From positions 1 to 12,388 of the forward strand of contig PWGE01000259.1 of the NCBI GenBank assembly GCA_003554345.1: 12,388 nt of DNA, written 5' to 3'. This document shows positions 1-7,641 of the stretch, in pieces (positions within the stretch are counted from its first letter, which is position 1; every line of letters begins with the position of its first letter). The notes beneath the pieces are model-generated. The model was not told the origin of the DNA. It saw nothing but the letters and a program-made list of their open reading frames with translations, and did no database searches. This stretch comes from T1SED10-198M sp003554345 [NCBI: Candidatus Sumerlaeota bacterium] (GTDB taxonomy: Bacteria; Sumerlaeota; T1SED10-198M). Made by a program: the position numbers and the translations under genes.

Positions 1-282
1 CAAACCGATATTTTTAAAAGTGCCATACAATTTGCCCGGGCAGAAGGCATCCTACCGGCTCCGGAATCTGCGCATGCTATAAAAACAACGATTGATGAAG
101 CATTGAAATGCAAGAAGAGTGGTGAGCAAAAGACGCTCCTTCTGTGTCTGAGCGGGCATGGACATTTTGACCTTTCAGCATATGAAGCTTACCTGGATAA
201 TAAGCTTAACGACTTTGAGTATCCGGATGATGTTCTGGAGAAGGGATTGGAATGCTTGCCTGATGTGGAGAAGGATGAATAG
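1..282 (+). CDS. trpB2: Tryptophan synthase beta chain, TrpB2 type (3' end only)
   Basis: This is the C-terminal 93 codons of a pyridoxal-phosphate enzyme that condenses indole (or a related acceptor) with serine to give tryptophan; the gene begins left of the window. Frame 1 is open from base 1 to the TAG at 280-282. The visible protein has the stretch EGILPAPESAHAI followed by LLLCLSGHGHFDLSAYEAYL, which matches the end of the TrpB2 subgroup of tryptophan synthase beta-like enzymes (the SGHGHFDL-AY signature). TrpB2 proteins often occur apart from trpA, and no trp gene is seen next to it here. A 270-bp gap separates it from the next gene on the same strand, so that gene probably has its own promoter. 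The PLP-binding lysine is outside the window, so activity cannot be judged. Confidence 0.88.
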   Translation, partial: QTDIFKSAIQFARAEGILPAPESAHAIKTTIDEALKCKKSGEQKTLLLCLSGHGHFDLSAYEAYLDNKLNDFEYPDDVLEKGLECLPDVEKDE

Positions 283-512
283 TCCTTTTTTATCAAAAGT
301 GGCATTCTGTTTTACCTGTTTATTTATCTGAAAATATGCTTTTTCTGTAGTTACTTTGAAATGGCACATTTGCAGGGTGTGTCGTTGGGTTTTAAGAGGT
401 TTTCTCTTTTCTTAATAGCTGGCTTATCATGAAGCATGTGATCTCATAAACAAATGGAATGGTCGGCATATTAAAAAGATAAAAAAAGGGATACGGTGTA
501 TTTTTATTATTA

Positions 513-531
513 TTTGCTAAAATGAAGCAAA
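513..531 (+). promoter_or_regulatory. Possible promoter/operator element upstream of the phasin gene
   Basis: The AT-rich stretch before the phasin gene holds a TAAAAT hexamer at 518-523 that could be a -10 box. It sits inside a short inverted repeat, TTTGCT / AGCAAA, with a 7-nt spacer. No good -35 match lies 16-18 bp upstream, so the assignment is weak. The rest of the 283-552 gap shows nothing else convincing. Confidence 0.25.
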
Positions 532-552
532 ACTGTAAATGAGAGGTGAAGT

Positions 553-879
553 ATGGATTTCATTAAGAAGAGTCTTTTAACGGGTATAGGACTGGCCTGT
601 TTGACAACGGAAAAGATAGATGATCTTGGCAAGAGAATTGTAAAAGAAGCGGAAGTTTCAAGGGAAGAAGGAGAAAAGTTTATCAAGGATTTGCACAAAC
701 AGTCAGATGAAGCTCGTTCCAGGTTAAAAAAACAGATCCAGGAAACGGTAAAGAAAACATTGACTGAACTAAATCTGCCTACTCGAGATGAATATGATAT
801 GCTGAAAGACGAAGTGGTGAGCCTGAAAGAGCAAGTCAGTCGCCTGCAGGACGAAAAAGAAAAAGATACCAAAAAATAA
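553..879 (+). CDS. Phasin-family small helical protein (COG3937-like)
   Basis: This 108-residue protein resembles the small proteins annotated as 'phasin family' or 'polyhydroxyalkanoate synthesis regulator phasin'. The N-terminus has a short hydrophobic patch (SLLTGIGLACLTTEKI, about residues 7-22). A long highly charged helix rich in Lys, Glu and Arg follows, ending in a probable coiled coil (about 80-105, heptad-like EYDMLKDEVVSLKEQVSRL). The ATG at 553 follows a clear GAGAGGTGAA Shine-Dalgarno. The family is often found next to ABC1/UbiB kinase genes, as here: the kinase gene follows at once in the same reading frame. The name does not prove polyhydroxyalkanoate storage, as no PHA synthase is visible. 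A role as a lipid- or membrane-surface partner of the kinase is inference only. Confidence 0.72.
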   Translation: MDFIKKSLLTGIGLACLTTEKIDDLGKRIVKEAEVSREEGEKFIKDLHKQSDEARSRLKKQIQETVKKTLTELNLPTRDEYDMLKDEVVSLKEQVSRLQDEKEKDTKK

Positions 880-881
880 CC

Positions 882-888
882 AGGAAGG
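882..888 (+). promoter_or_regulatory. Shine-Dalgarno (AGGAAGG) that points to a non-AUG start for the UbiB-like gene
   Basis: AGGAAGG lies 3 nt after the phasin stop codon and 9 nt before an ATT codon at 898-900. No in-frame ATG, GTG or TTG lies between this site and the ATG at 1144. The site is the main argument for placing translation initiation of the kinase near 898. Confidence 0.55.
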
Positions 889-897
889 ATCTGTCTT

Positions 898-2583
898 ATT
901 TCACCGCGACTATTCGGACGTACTTACAGAAATCTTAATCGATACCGGGAAATATTTGTTATCCTGGTAAAATATGGTTTTGATGACTTAGTTTCTCAGT
1001 TTCACCTGGAAAAATATCTGGGGCTGGGAAAAAAGATTTTCTCCGGTACTCGTGAGGAAGAAATCGAAACTTACAGTCGCGGACAGCGCATACGTCTGGC
1101 TCTGGAAGAACTGGGTCCTACTTTCATTAAATTCGGGCAGATAATGAGTAATCGCCCGGACCTTATTCCTGCCCACTTTCTGGAAGAATTGGAGAAACTG
1201 CAGGATGAAGTACCCCCTTTTCCTTCGGAAGAAGCCATTGCCATGGTTGAAAAAGAGCTGGGCAAATCTCTTCCCCATCTATTCAGGTCCTTTGACGAAA
1301 AACCTCTTGCTTCGGGCTCAATAGCCCAGGTACATAAAGCTGTACTTCTTTCAGGAAAAGAGGTGGGAGTAAAGATACAGCGCCCTCGTATTCAGGAGAA
1401 GATTGAGACCGACCTGGAAGTCATGCACCAGATAGCGACCCTTATTGAACGCTATAATGAAGAGGCGGCTCTCTTTCAACCTGTCAAAATGGTGAAAGAA
1501 TTTGAACGCAGTATTAAAAGAGAAATAAATTTTCGACTGGAAGCCTCTCATATGGAACGCTTTGCCGCGAATTTCAAGGATGATAGCCGTATTCATGTGC
1601 CTAAAGTGTATCGGGAATACAGCACAACTTGTATTCTTACCATGGAATTTATTGACGGTATCAGGGTGTCGAACCTGAAAAAAATAAAGGAAAAAGGAAT
1701 AAATACCGAAGAAATCGCCAATAAAGGGGCAGACCTTATTCTTCGCCAGATATTTGACCATGGCTTTTTCCATGCCGACCCGCATCCCGGCAACCTGGTG
1801 GTTCTGCCGGACAAGCGTTTGTGCCTTTTGGACTTTGGAATGATGGGAATGGTGCTTCCCCGGCATCAGGATTACCTGGGATCTATTATTCTTGGTATAG
1901 TCCAGAATGATGCCCGGAAGATTACCCGGGCGGTGCTGGCTTTGACCAGCCAGGATGCTTACCTGGATACCGAACGCCTGGAATATGAAACCTACAATCT
2001 CATCAAAGAATATGCTTACCTGCCATTGCAGGATTTGAATGTGGGCGAGGTATTTCATTCCCTTATGGATTTGATTTTTACATTTCGGTTGCAGCTTCCC
2101 CCTGATATGTATTTATTGTTCAAAGCCCTGGTAACAGCTGATGGAGTGGGAAGAAAGCTCTATCCTGATTTTGATATGATCGGACACATAGAACCTTTTG
2201 CGAAGAATCTTATAAAAAGACGCTTCAGTGCCTGGAGGCTCCTGAAAGAACTGGGAGACACCTCCGTTGATTTTACCCATCTGGTTCGTGATATGCCCGG
2301 GGAAGCCCGTGAAATACTTCAGCTTATAAAAAGGGGAAGGGTGAGGTTTGAATTCATTCATAAGAATCTCGAACCCCTGATGCATAAAAATGATCAGATT
2401 TCCAATCGTATTGCTTATTCCATTGTATTAGCAGCTCTTATCATTGGTTCTTCACTTATCGTTCTTTCAGAGGTCCCTCCTAGCTGGCGGGGAATTCCCG
2501 TTATAGGACTGGGAGGTTATATTGTAGCTGCAGTGATGGGGTTCGGATTATTGTGGTCAATAATACGTCACGGCAAGATGTGA
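898..2583 (+). CDS. ABC1/UbiB (AarF/COQ8) family atypical kinase, probable ATT start
   Basis: This is a membrane-associated protein-kinase-like ATPase of the UbiB/COQ8/AarF family, linked elsewhere to isoprenoid-quinone biosynthesis and lipid homeostasis. Numbering from codon 898, the family motifs are in order: K-F-G-Q at 78-81 (the KxGQ signature), the A-rich-loop equivalent A-S-G-S at 138-141, lysine 159 in VGVKIQRP, the catalytic HADPHPGN at 292-299, and DFG at 312-314. Two C-terminal hydrophobic helices (about 505-523 and 535-556) should anchor it in the membrane. The 561-residue length fits the family (E. coli UbiB is 546). The first in-frame ATG (1144) would delete KxGQ and the whole N-terminal extension. 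The upstream frame is open and clearly family-like (RYREIFVILVKYGFDDLV, LRLALEELGPTFIKFGQ-like), so the true start is upstream, best at ATT 898. A base error hiding a normal start codon is the main alternative. Confidence 0.9.
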   Translation: MSPRLFGRTYRNLNRYREIFVILVKYGFDDLVSQFHLEKYLGLGKKIFSGTREEEIETYSRGQRIRLALEELGPTFIKFGQIMSNRPDLIPAHFLEELEKLQDEVPPFPSEEAIAMVEKELGKSLPHLFRSFDEKPLASGSIAQVHKAVLLSGKEVGVKIQRPRIQEKIETDLEVMHQIATLIERYNEEAALFQPVKMVKEFERSIKREINFRLEASHMERFAANFKDDSRIHVPKVYREYSTTCILTMEFIDGIRVSNLKKIKEKGINTEEIANKGADLILRQIFDHGFFHADPHPGNLVVLPDKRLCLLDFGMMGMVLPRHQDYLGSIILGIVQNDARKITRAVLALTSQDAYLDTERLEYETYNLIKEYAYLPLQDLNVGEVFHSLMDLIFTFRLQLPPDMYLLFKALVTADGVGRKLYPDFDMIGHIEPFAKNLIKRRFSAWRLLKELGDTSVDFTHLVRDMPGEAREILQLIKRGRVRFEFIHKNLEPLMHKNDQISNRIAYSIVLAALIIGSSLIVLSEVPPSWRGIPVIGLGGYIVAAVMGFGLLWSIIRHGKM

Positions 2584-2881
2584 CCTTTTGTCCACAAAGA
2601 AGCTCTTTTCCCGGTCAGTTACTTTAAACCTTCTTCTGACGGCTTTATTATCTACTGGTATGAAACATTACTTCCCATCGGTGAATACTCTGACAGTCAA
2701 TATGAAAGCGTGGCAAGTTTTTTTCTGTTATGTCATTCAGCCGGCGGGGTTTTGAAGGCTAAGTAAAAAAAAGACTGTTTTCCAGCGCTTGTTGCCTCTT
2801 TCTTTCAAACCAGTCATCAGGTGTTTGCTTTTATTTCTGTGTTCGAAAAAGAAGAATCTTATTTCCCATTCCGGCGCTAAA
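2584..2881. other. Intergenic region between convergent genes
   Basis: The 298 bp between the convergent UbiB-like and HAD genes hold no credible coding sequence; the longest plus-strand ATG reading frame I noted in it, near 2659, is about 31 codons with no ribosome site. The only structure I support is a minus-strand terminator-like hairpin near 2765-2815. A GTCAG/CTGAC pair at 2614-2640 could be a weak plus-strand hairpin but has no T-tract. Confidence 0.5.
2765..2815 (-). terminator. Probable terminator of the leu operon
   Basis: Read on the minus strand, GACTG (2815-2811) and CAGTC (2777-2773) pair. The inner TTT/AAA extends the stem across one mismatch, and a run of eight T (2772-2765) follows immediately. 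The hairpin lies about 66 nt after the HAD gene's stop. The long loop of about 25 nt makes it less typical than the attenuator upstream of leuA. Confidence 0.42.
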
Positions 2882-3589
2882 TCAAGCGTCCTTTAAGGCG
2901 GAGCTTTTCTTTATAAAATGAAGTATTTCTTCAGAAGTAGATGCTATATAATCAGATTTTGCCAGGCATGAATCATCCTGGTGAGAATGAAAACCATAAT
3001 TGACAAGAATTGTTGTGGCAGAGGCGTTATTTCCCGCTTCAATATCCAGCAGGGTATCGCCTACCATGAAAGTCTCAGAAAGAATATATCCCCTGTCTTG
3101 AAAGTATTTTTGAATGGTAAAAATAATATGTGGATCAGGCTTATAGGGAAACCCATCTGTTCCCTGCACGTGGTCAAAAGAATTTATAAGGTGAAGAGCT
3201 TCAAGGATTTCCCTGGCTTTGTCAGTAGGTTTGGTAGTACCAATAGCGGTCAGAATCTTCATCTTGCCGAGCATATGCAGTAATTGAGGAATTCCCTCAT
3301 AAATAGCAGTATCCTCAATAAGATTCTGGTCTGAATAATACTTGAAATTTTTTCCTAACTGCTCTAACTTTTTGTCGGTAGGAGTGTATCCCCTTTCCTC
3401 AAGCAGCAGTCGGAAAACATAATCCAGGGGATATCCAATAAGGGGTTTGAGTCGTTGCCTGGTGATAGAAGGGAACCCCTCTTTGTTCAAAGCGTAATTG
3501 ATACATGCCAGGAGATTCCCATCAGATTCGATCACAGTTCCATCCAGGTCGAATATCACCAGGGGATACAGGTAAGTCTGTTTTTCCAA
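2882..3589 (-). CDS. HAD-superfamily phosphatase, Gph/PGMB-like
   Basis: This is a 235-residue haloacid-dehalogenase-type hydrolase, probably a small-molecule phosphatase; the substrate is not identifiable from sequence. All four HAD motifs are present: D14-L-D16-G-T (motif I, nucleophile D14), T119 in IGTTK (motif II), K150 in YKPDP (motif III) and GDTLLDIEAG at 177-186 with D178 and D182 (motif IV). A cap of about residues 24-95 is inserted after motif I, as in phosphoglycolate phosphatase and beta-phosphoglucomutase relatives. The start used is TTG at 3589-3587, because no ATG or GTG precedes motif I in this frame. No clear Shine-Dalgarno is visible, so translation may be coupled to the upstream Cys-rich gene, whose stop is 20 nt away. 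It is the last gene of the T-box-controlled leu cluster. Whether it acts in leucine metabolism or in metabolite repair is unknown. Confidence 0.85.
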   Translation of the reverse strand: MEKQTYLYPLVIFDLDGTVIESDGNLLACINYALNKEGFPSITRQRLKPLIGYPLDYVFRLLLEERGYTPTDKKLEQLGKNFKYYSDQNLIEDTAIYEGIPQLLHMLGKMKILTAIGTTKPTDKAREILEALHLINSFDHVQGTDGFPYKPDPHIIFTIQKYFQDRGYILSETFMVGDTLLDIEAGNNASATTILVNYGFHSHQDDSCLAKSDYIASTSEEILHFIKKSSALKDA

Positions 3590-3609
3590 CGTTTTACACC
3601 GTAGATAAA

Positions 3610-3810
3610 TTATTGATGCATACGAATGAAATTTTCTACGGAACGATCGTAGGTTTTTTCCTGTTCTTCATTAAAGAAACAGGCAGGCAGTTGATTCATT
3701 GCCCGATGATAGTGAATGCACTCACAACAATAGCCTTTTCGAGGACAACCGGTGTAAGTGCAATTACATTTTTCCAGGTTTTCTTCATAATTTTTACAAT
3801 TCTGACTCAT
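3610..3810 (-). CDS. Small Cys-rich protein, DUF6485-like
   Basis: This 66-residue cytosolic protein has eight cysteines in its first 44 residues (C5, C15, C17, C22, C28, C29, C31, C44), arranged around [21 protein letters not shown], then LPACFF and a TYDRSVENF tail. The pattern matches my recollection of the DUF6485 family of short Cys-rich proteins of unknown function found in anaerobic Firmicutes and Desulfobacterota. The CxC, CCxC and HxH elements suggest binding of zinc or another metal (inference). Its ATG overlaps the leuD stop by 4 nt (ATGA), so it is almost certainly translated from the leu mRNA by coupling. Partnership with the [4Fe-4S] dehydratase LeuC is an appealing but untested idea. 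Confidence 0.75.
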   Translation of the reverse strand: MSQNCKNYEENLEKCNCTYTGCPRKGYCCECIHYHRAMNQLPACFFNEEQEKTYDRSVENFIRMHQ

Positions 3811-4313
3811 TCTTTATTCACCTCCATATATTTTTTTTTCACCCAGGGCATGAGACCGTCACTTTGAATAATTTCCTGAATAAAGGGAGGTAGGGGTTTG
3901 ATGGTGTATTTTTTATCCCGGGTGATATTGATAATCCACCCCTCATTGGGATCCACTTCAATTTCGTCTCCATCATTTATTTCTTGAGCCGCCTGCGGGC
4001 TCTCAAAAATAGGTAGACCTATATTGATGGAATTCCGGTAAAAAATGCGGGCAAAACTTTCCGCAATGACACAGGAGACACCGGCTGCTTTAATAGCAAT
4101 AGGGGCATGTTCTCTGCTGGAACCACAACCAAAATTTTTTCCGGCTACGATAATGTCGCCCTTCTTCATTTTTTTAATAAACTCTTTATCAATATCTTCC
4201 ATGCAGTGTAATGCTAATTCATCGGGATCAGAGGTGTTCAGATAACGAGCTGGAATAATCTCGTCAGTATTCACATCGTTCCCATATTTAAAAACTTTTG
4301 CGTGGACTTTCAT
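3807..4313 (-). CDS. leuD: 3-isopropylmalate dehydratase small subunit (LeuD)
   Basis: This is the swivelling small subunit of the isomerase that converts 2-isopropylmalate to 3-isopropylmalate in leucine synthesis. At 168 residues it is the short HacB/archaeal-type form. Diagnostic stretches are [18 protein letters not shown] (13-30) and [16 protein letters not shown] (60-75), which contains the substrate-contacting loop. The start ATG overlaps the leuC stop by one base (TAATG) and follows a strong GGAGGTGG Shine-Dalgarno located in the end of leuC. It forms the functional dehydratase with the adjacent LeuC. Paralogous enzymes of this type can also act on citramalate or homoaconitate, but the leucine T-box and adjacent leuA favour leucine synthesis. 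Confidence 0.95.
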   Translation of the reverse strand: MKVHAKVFKYGNDVNTDEIIPARYLNTSDPDELALHCMEDIDKEFIKKMKKGDIIVAGKNFGCGSSREHAPIAIKAAGVSCVIAESFARIFYRNSINIGLPIFESPQAAQEINDGDEIEVDPNEGWIINITRDKKYTIKPLPPFIQEIIQSDGLMPWVKKKYMEVNKE

Positions 4314-5578
4314 TATCTTACCACCTCCTCCGGATGAGATATTTTACCTGTAATAGCTGAAGCTGCTGCCACTGCCGGGCTGGCAAGATACACCTCACTT
4401 TTTGGATGTCCCATTCGTCCTACAAAGTTACGGTTTGTAGTGGCTACAGCCCGCTCTCCTTCAGCAAGGATACCCATATGTCCACCTAAACAGGGGCCAC
4501 AGGTGGGAGTGCTGAATACTGCACCGGCATTGATGAAAATATCCACCAGTCCTTCCTGTATGGCTTGCAGATATATCTGCTGCGTGGCCGGGAAGACGAT
4601 GCAGCGCACATAATCGGCAACGGCATTTCCTTTCATTACTTCTGCTGCCAGTCGCAAATCTTCAATTCGACCATTGGTACAGGAACCAATGACCACCTGG
4701 TCGATAGTTACATCGCTGGCCTCCTGGACATTTCGCGTGTTTTCAGGTAAATGTGGATATGCTACCTGCGGCTCTATGTCATCAAGCTGGATTTCCAGTT
4801 CTTGTTCATAAGCAGCGTCCTGATCAGCCTTAAATACAGTATAGTTTCTCTGCTTTCGCTGTTCAACATATTTGATGGTTTTTTCATCAGGTTCAATTAT
4901 CCCGGCTTTACCTCCTGCTTCTATTGCCATGTTACAGATAGTCAACCGCCCTTCCACTGAAATATCATGAACAGCAGGTCCACCAAACTGCATTGCTTTG
5001 TAAAGAGCGCCGTCGACACCAATTTTTCCAATGAGGTAAAGGATAAGGTCTTTAGCAGTGACCCATTTTTTAAACCTCCCCTTTAAGTTAAAAAGAAGGG
5101 TGGGCGGGATCTTAAACCAGGCTTTTCCTGTAATCATGGCGGCAGCAAGGTCGGTGCTGCCTACTCCTGTTGAAAATGCTCCCAGTGCCCCATATGTGCA
5201 GGTATGAGAATCTGCGCCTATAATAGCATCACCCGGCAAGACCAGTCCTTTTTCAGGTAAAAGGGCATGTTCAATGCCCATTTCTCCAACTTCAAAATAG
5301 TTGTCCAGCTTAAAACGCCGGGCAAAATCCCGGACTATCTTACATTGTTCAGCAGATTTTATATCCTTGTTGGGGGTGAAATGGTCGGGGATAAATGCTA
5401 TCCGGCTTGCATCAAACACCTTTTCAGCGCCGGCCTTTTCAAATTCTTTAATAGCGAGTGGCGCCGTCACATCATTGGCTAATATCAGGTCAAGATCTGC
5501 AATCACGAGATCTCCCGGCTCTACTTTCTCCCTCTGGCAGTGAGCCGCCAGTATCTTTTCAACAATTGTCATTCCCAT
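4313..5578 (-). CDS. leuC: 3-isopropylmalate dehydratase large subunit (LeuC)
   Basis: This is the catalytic [4Fe-4S] subunit of isopropylmalate isomerase, of the aconitase superfamily and the HacA-like class (421 residues, typical for that class). The three cluster-ligating cysteines are C300 in VIGSCTNGR and C360 and C363 in [10 protein letters not shown]. The aconitase motif [15 protein letters not shown] (121-135) is also intact. Its start at 5578 is 2 nt after the leuA stop, behind a GGGAGAAG ribosome site in the leuA end. A second ATG two codons in (MGM) is an equally possible start. It pairs with LeuD, encoded immediately downstream. Confidence 0.95.
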   Translation of the reverse strand: MGMTIVEKILAAHCQREKVEPGDLVIADLDLILANDVTAPLAIKEFEKAGAEKVFDASRIAFIPDHFTPNKDIKSAEQCKIVRDFARRFKLDNYFEVGEMGIEHALLPEKGLVLPGDAIIGADSHTCTYGALGAFSTGVGSTDLAAAMITGKAWFKIPPTLLFNLKGRFKKWVTAKDLILYLIGKIGVDGALYKAMQFGGPAVHDISVEGRLTICNMAIEAGGKAGIIEPDEKTIKYVEQRKQRNYTVFKADQDAAYEQELEIQLDDIEPQVAYPHLPENTRNVQEASDVTIDQVVIGSCTNGRIEDLRLAAEVMKGNAVADYVRCIVFPATQQIYLQAIQEGLVDIFINAGAVFSTPTCGPCLGGHMGILAEGERAVATTNRNFVGRMGHPKSEVYLASPAVAAASAITGKISHPEEVVR

Positions 5579-5580
5579 TA

Positions 5581-7137
5581 TTATACTTCTCCCGTTGCTG
5601 ATTTGCTGTTTTTTCTATAAGTCGTATTCAAATATTTGTTGATGGCATTTAGATATGCTTTCGCACTTGCTTCGACGATGTCTGTACTTGTTCCTCTGCC
5701 GTGGACAACCTTTTCTTCGATTTTCACCATAATACTTGCTTCTCCAAGGGCATCTTTTCCCCTCGAAACAGAGCTTATTTTATAATCCTTCAATTCACCG
5801 CTGATACCAACAATTTTTTCAATGGCTTTATAGATAGCATCGACAGGTCCATCTCCTGAAGAAGCCTCCTCAATAGTCTCGTCTTTTTTGCGCAGTTTGA
5901 TAGTAGCTGTGGGAATCAAATTGGTGCCGCTGCCACTGATGGTATGCAAATATTCCAGCGCATATATCGGTTCAGGGGTAAGTACTTCATCTTCAATAAC
6001 AACCATGATATCATCATCGAAGACCTCTTTCTTTTTATCAGCCAATACCTTAAAACGCCTAAAGGCATCTTCTACTTCTTTCTCATTCAGATGGGTATAC
6101 CCCAGTGCTTTCAGTCGGTTTTTAAAGGCATGACGCCCACTGTGTTTTCCCAGCACCATATCAGTTCCGATCCAGCCCACATCACCAGGAGACATGATTT
6201 CATAAGTGGTACGTTCCTTTAACATACCATCCTGATGAATACCTGATTCATGTGCAAAAGAGTTGTCCCCGACAATGGCCTTGTTTCGTGGAACGTCGAA
6301 ACCTGTCAGTCTGGCCAGCAAACGACTGCTCTTGAAGAGTTCGGTTGTCTCAATATCAGTATAGACATTATTATACACATCGGGTCGTACGAACAAGTTC
6401 ATGACGATTTCTTCCAGAGCAGCATTTCCTGAACGTTCGCCGAGACCATTAATAGTACATTCCACCTGTCTGGCACCGGCGCGAATTGCAGCCAGAGAGT
6501 TGGCAACTGCCAGTCCGAGGTCATTGTGACAATGAACACTGAGAAGAATGGACTCAATATTGCTGACATTTTTGCGAATATATGCTATCAGATTTCCAAA
6601 TTCCCAGGGATTGGAGTAGCCCACGGTATCTGGTATGTTTATAGAGGTGGCTCCGGCGTCAATGACCGCTTCGATAACATCACACAGGTAATCTTTACCG
6701 GTACGTGATGCATCTTCAGGTGAAAATTCCACGTCATCTGTATACTTACGTGCAGTACGAACAGCATTGACTGCGATGTCTATCACTTCTTCTTTTGATT
6801 TCCGCAATTTTTTCTCTACATGAATATCACTGGTAGCTACGAAGGTATGAATCCTTTTTTTAGCGGCTGGTTTAAGTGCTTCAGCACATCGTACAATGTC
6901 TGCTTCACGCGCCCGGGCCAGTCCTGCTATTATGGGTCCTTTTACCTTCTCAGCAACCTCTCTGACAGAATCGAAATCACCCTGAGAAGAAATGGGGAAT
7001 CCGGCTTCAATAACATCTACTTTCAATTTTTCCAGCTGTAGTGCAAATTCGACCTTTTCAGCAATCGTCATACTTGCACCCGGCGATTGCTCTCCATCAC
7101 GCAGAGTGGTGTCGAAAATATATACCTTGTCTGCCAT
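5581..7137 (-). CDS. leuA: 2-isopropylmalate synthase (LeuA)
   Basis: This enzyme condenses 2-ketoisovalerate with acetyl-CoA, the committed step of leucine synthesis. The 518-residue protein begins [20 protein letters not shown], with catalytic R13-D14. The metal ligands H202 and H204 lie in [10 protein letters not shown], the glycine loop NGLGERSGN is at 230-238, and HESGIHQDG is at 296-304. The C-terminal part (roughly 390-505, with [13 protein letters not shown] and [13 protein letters not shown]) is the leucine-binding LeuA dimer/regulatory domain, so feedback inhibition by leucine is expected. The ATG at 7137 is chosen because GGAGGTG lies 5 nt upstream and the homologous sequence begins there; the same frame stays open for 42 more codons only by reading through the T-box terminator. 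Citramalate synthase is the main alternative but fits less well with the length and context. Confidence 0.95.
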   Translation of the reverse strand: MADKVYIFDTTLRDGEQSPGASMTIAEKVEFALQLEKLKVDVIEAGFPISSQGDFDSVREVAEKVKGPIIAGLARAREADIVRCAEALKPAAKKRIHTFVATSDIHVEKKLRKSKEEVIDIAVNAVRTARKYTDDVEFSPEDASRTGKDYLCDVIEAVIDAGATSINIPDTVGYSNPWEFGNLIAYIRKNVSNIESILLSVHCHNDLGLAVANSLAAIRAGARQVECTINGLGERSGNAALEEIVMNLFVRPDVYNNVYTDIETTELFKSSRLLARLTGFDVPRNKAIVGDNSFAHESGIHQDGMLKERTTYEIMSPGDVGWIGTDMVLGKHSGRHAFKNRLKALGYTHLNEKEVEDAFRRFKVLADKKKEVFDDDIMVVIEDEVLTPEPIYALEYLHTISGSGTNLIPTATIKLRKKDETIEEASSGDGPVDAIYKAIEKIVGISGELKDYKISSVSRGKDALGEASIMVKIEEKVVHGRGTSTDIVEASAKAYLNAINKYLNTTYRKNSKSATGEV

Positions 7138-7180
7138 CTTACACCTCCGGTGTGTATCAGAGTCGTTGTACCAGGGTATC

Positions 7181-7212
7181 AAAAAAAAACCCTGGCTTTT
7201 CTCAAGCCAGGG
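7181..7212 (-). terminator. T-box attenuator (intrinsic terminator)
   Basis: On the minus strand CCCTGGCTT and AAGCCAGGG form a perfect 9-bp stem with a 5-nt loop, followed by nine T. The leading CCCT is also the partner of AGGG in the T-box antiterminator. The two folds therefore exclude each other, which is the classic transcription-attenuation layout. Confidence 0.95.
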
Positions 7213-7420
7213 ACGATATGTTATACCGTGGTACCACCCTGTTTTAGCCTTTCGGCCCTTCATTCAGGTTCAATTACGGTTACCAACCGACCGGAACTAC
7301 TTTTCTTCACTCCGGCAGCTCCAAGGCGAGTTCGGAAGTTCTTTTCACCGGTTTGCAACAGCCACCGGCTCTCTTAAAGAAAAGAGGACTTCCTACTACT
7401 CCTCTTCATCGCTTTTATTA
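7181..7420 (-). promoter_or_regulatory. Leucine T-box riboswitch (leader of leuA-leuC-leuD)
   Basis: The minus-strand leader contains the conserved T-box AGGGTGGTACCACGGT (7240-7225). Its UGGU bulge would pair with the ACCA end of an uncharged tRNA with discriminator A, as tRNA-Leu has. Stem I is recognisable: GATGAAGAGGAGTAGTAGG near the 5' end, a basal GGAAG/CTTCC helix, and a distal CCGGT/ACCGG hairpin (AGAGAGCCGGTGG ... ACCGG). The specifier region reads GAA-CTC-GCC, placing CTC (Leu) at 7330-7328. A CGGTT/AACCG helix fits stem III. Uncharged tRNA-Leu should stabilise the antiterminator and let transcription enter leuA; charged tRNA should give termination at 7212-7181. The 5' end is approximate, inferred from the promoter. 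Confidence 0.95.
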
Positions 7421-7426
7421 AAATAT

Positions 7427-7455
7427 ATTATAACATAATTTAATGGCTTCGTCAA
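7427..7455 (-). promoter_or_regulatory. Sigma70-type promoter of the leu operon
   Basis: Reading the minus strand, TTGACG (7455-7450) and TATAAT (7432-7427) are separated by exactly 17 bp. This near-consensus promoter would start transcription near 7420, just before the T-box stem I. Confidence 0.85.
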
Positions 7456-7549
7456 AGGAGAAAAACCATGGGCCTCTAAGCAAGCGTGTTTATGAATAGC
7501 GATATGTACTTTGAAGATGACTTTTGTTATTAAAAAAGCGAAGCTAAAA

Positions 7550-7626
<77 letters not shown>

Positions 7627-7641
7627 GAATGACTGGTGTAT

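Noticed and set aside
394-410. AAGAG-GTTTT-CTCTT hairpin followed by pyrimidines, as a terminator for trpB2
   Set aside because: Only five weak base pairs and an interrupted T-tract, more than 110 nt after the stop.
510-872. 120-codon minus-strand ORF opposite the phasin gene
   Set aside because: Serine/phenylalanine-rich antisense shadow of a Lys/Glu-rich coiled-coil gene, with no ribosome site and no recognisable family.
1351-2058. 235-codon minus-strand ORF inside the UbiB-like gene
   Set aside because: Antisense shadow: the plus-strand frame carries all the kinase motifs.
2659-2754. Short plus-strand ORF starting MKHYFPSVNTLTV in the convergent intergenic gap
   Set aside because: About 31 codons with no ribosome site or family resemblance.
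7138-7263. N-terminal extension of leuA by 42 codons in the same frame
   Set aside because: It translates the T-box antiterminator and terminator; the strong GGAGGTG site and the conserved [17 protein letters not shown] start fix the ATG at 7137.
7530-7549. AGC-TTC-GCT plus T-run after the tRNA as an intrinsic terminator
   Set aside because: The T-run is good but the stem is only three base pairs; not enough to call.
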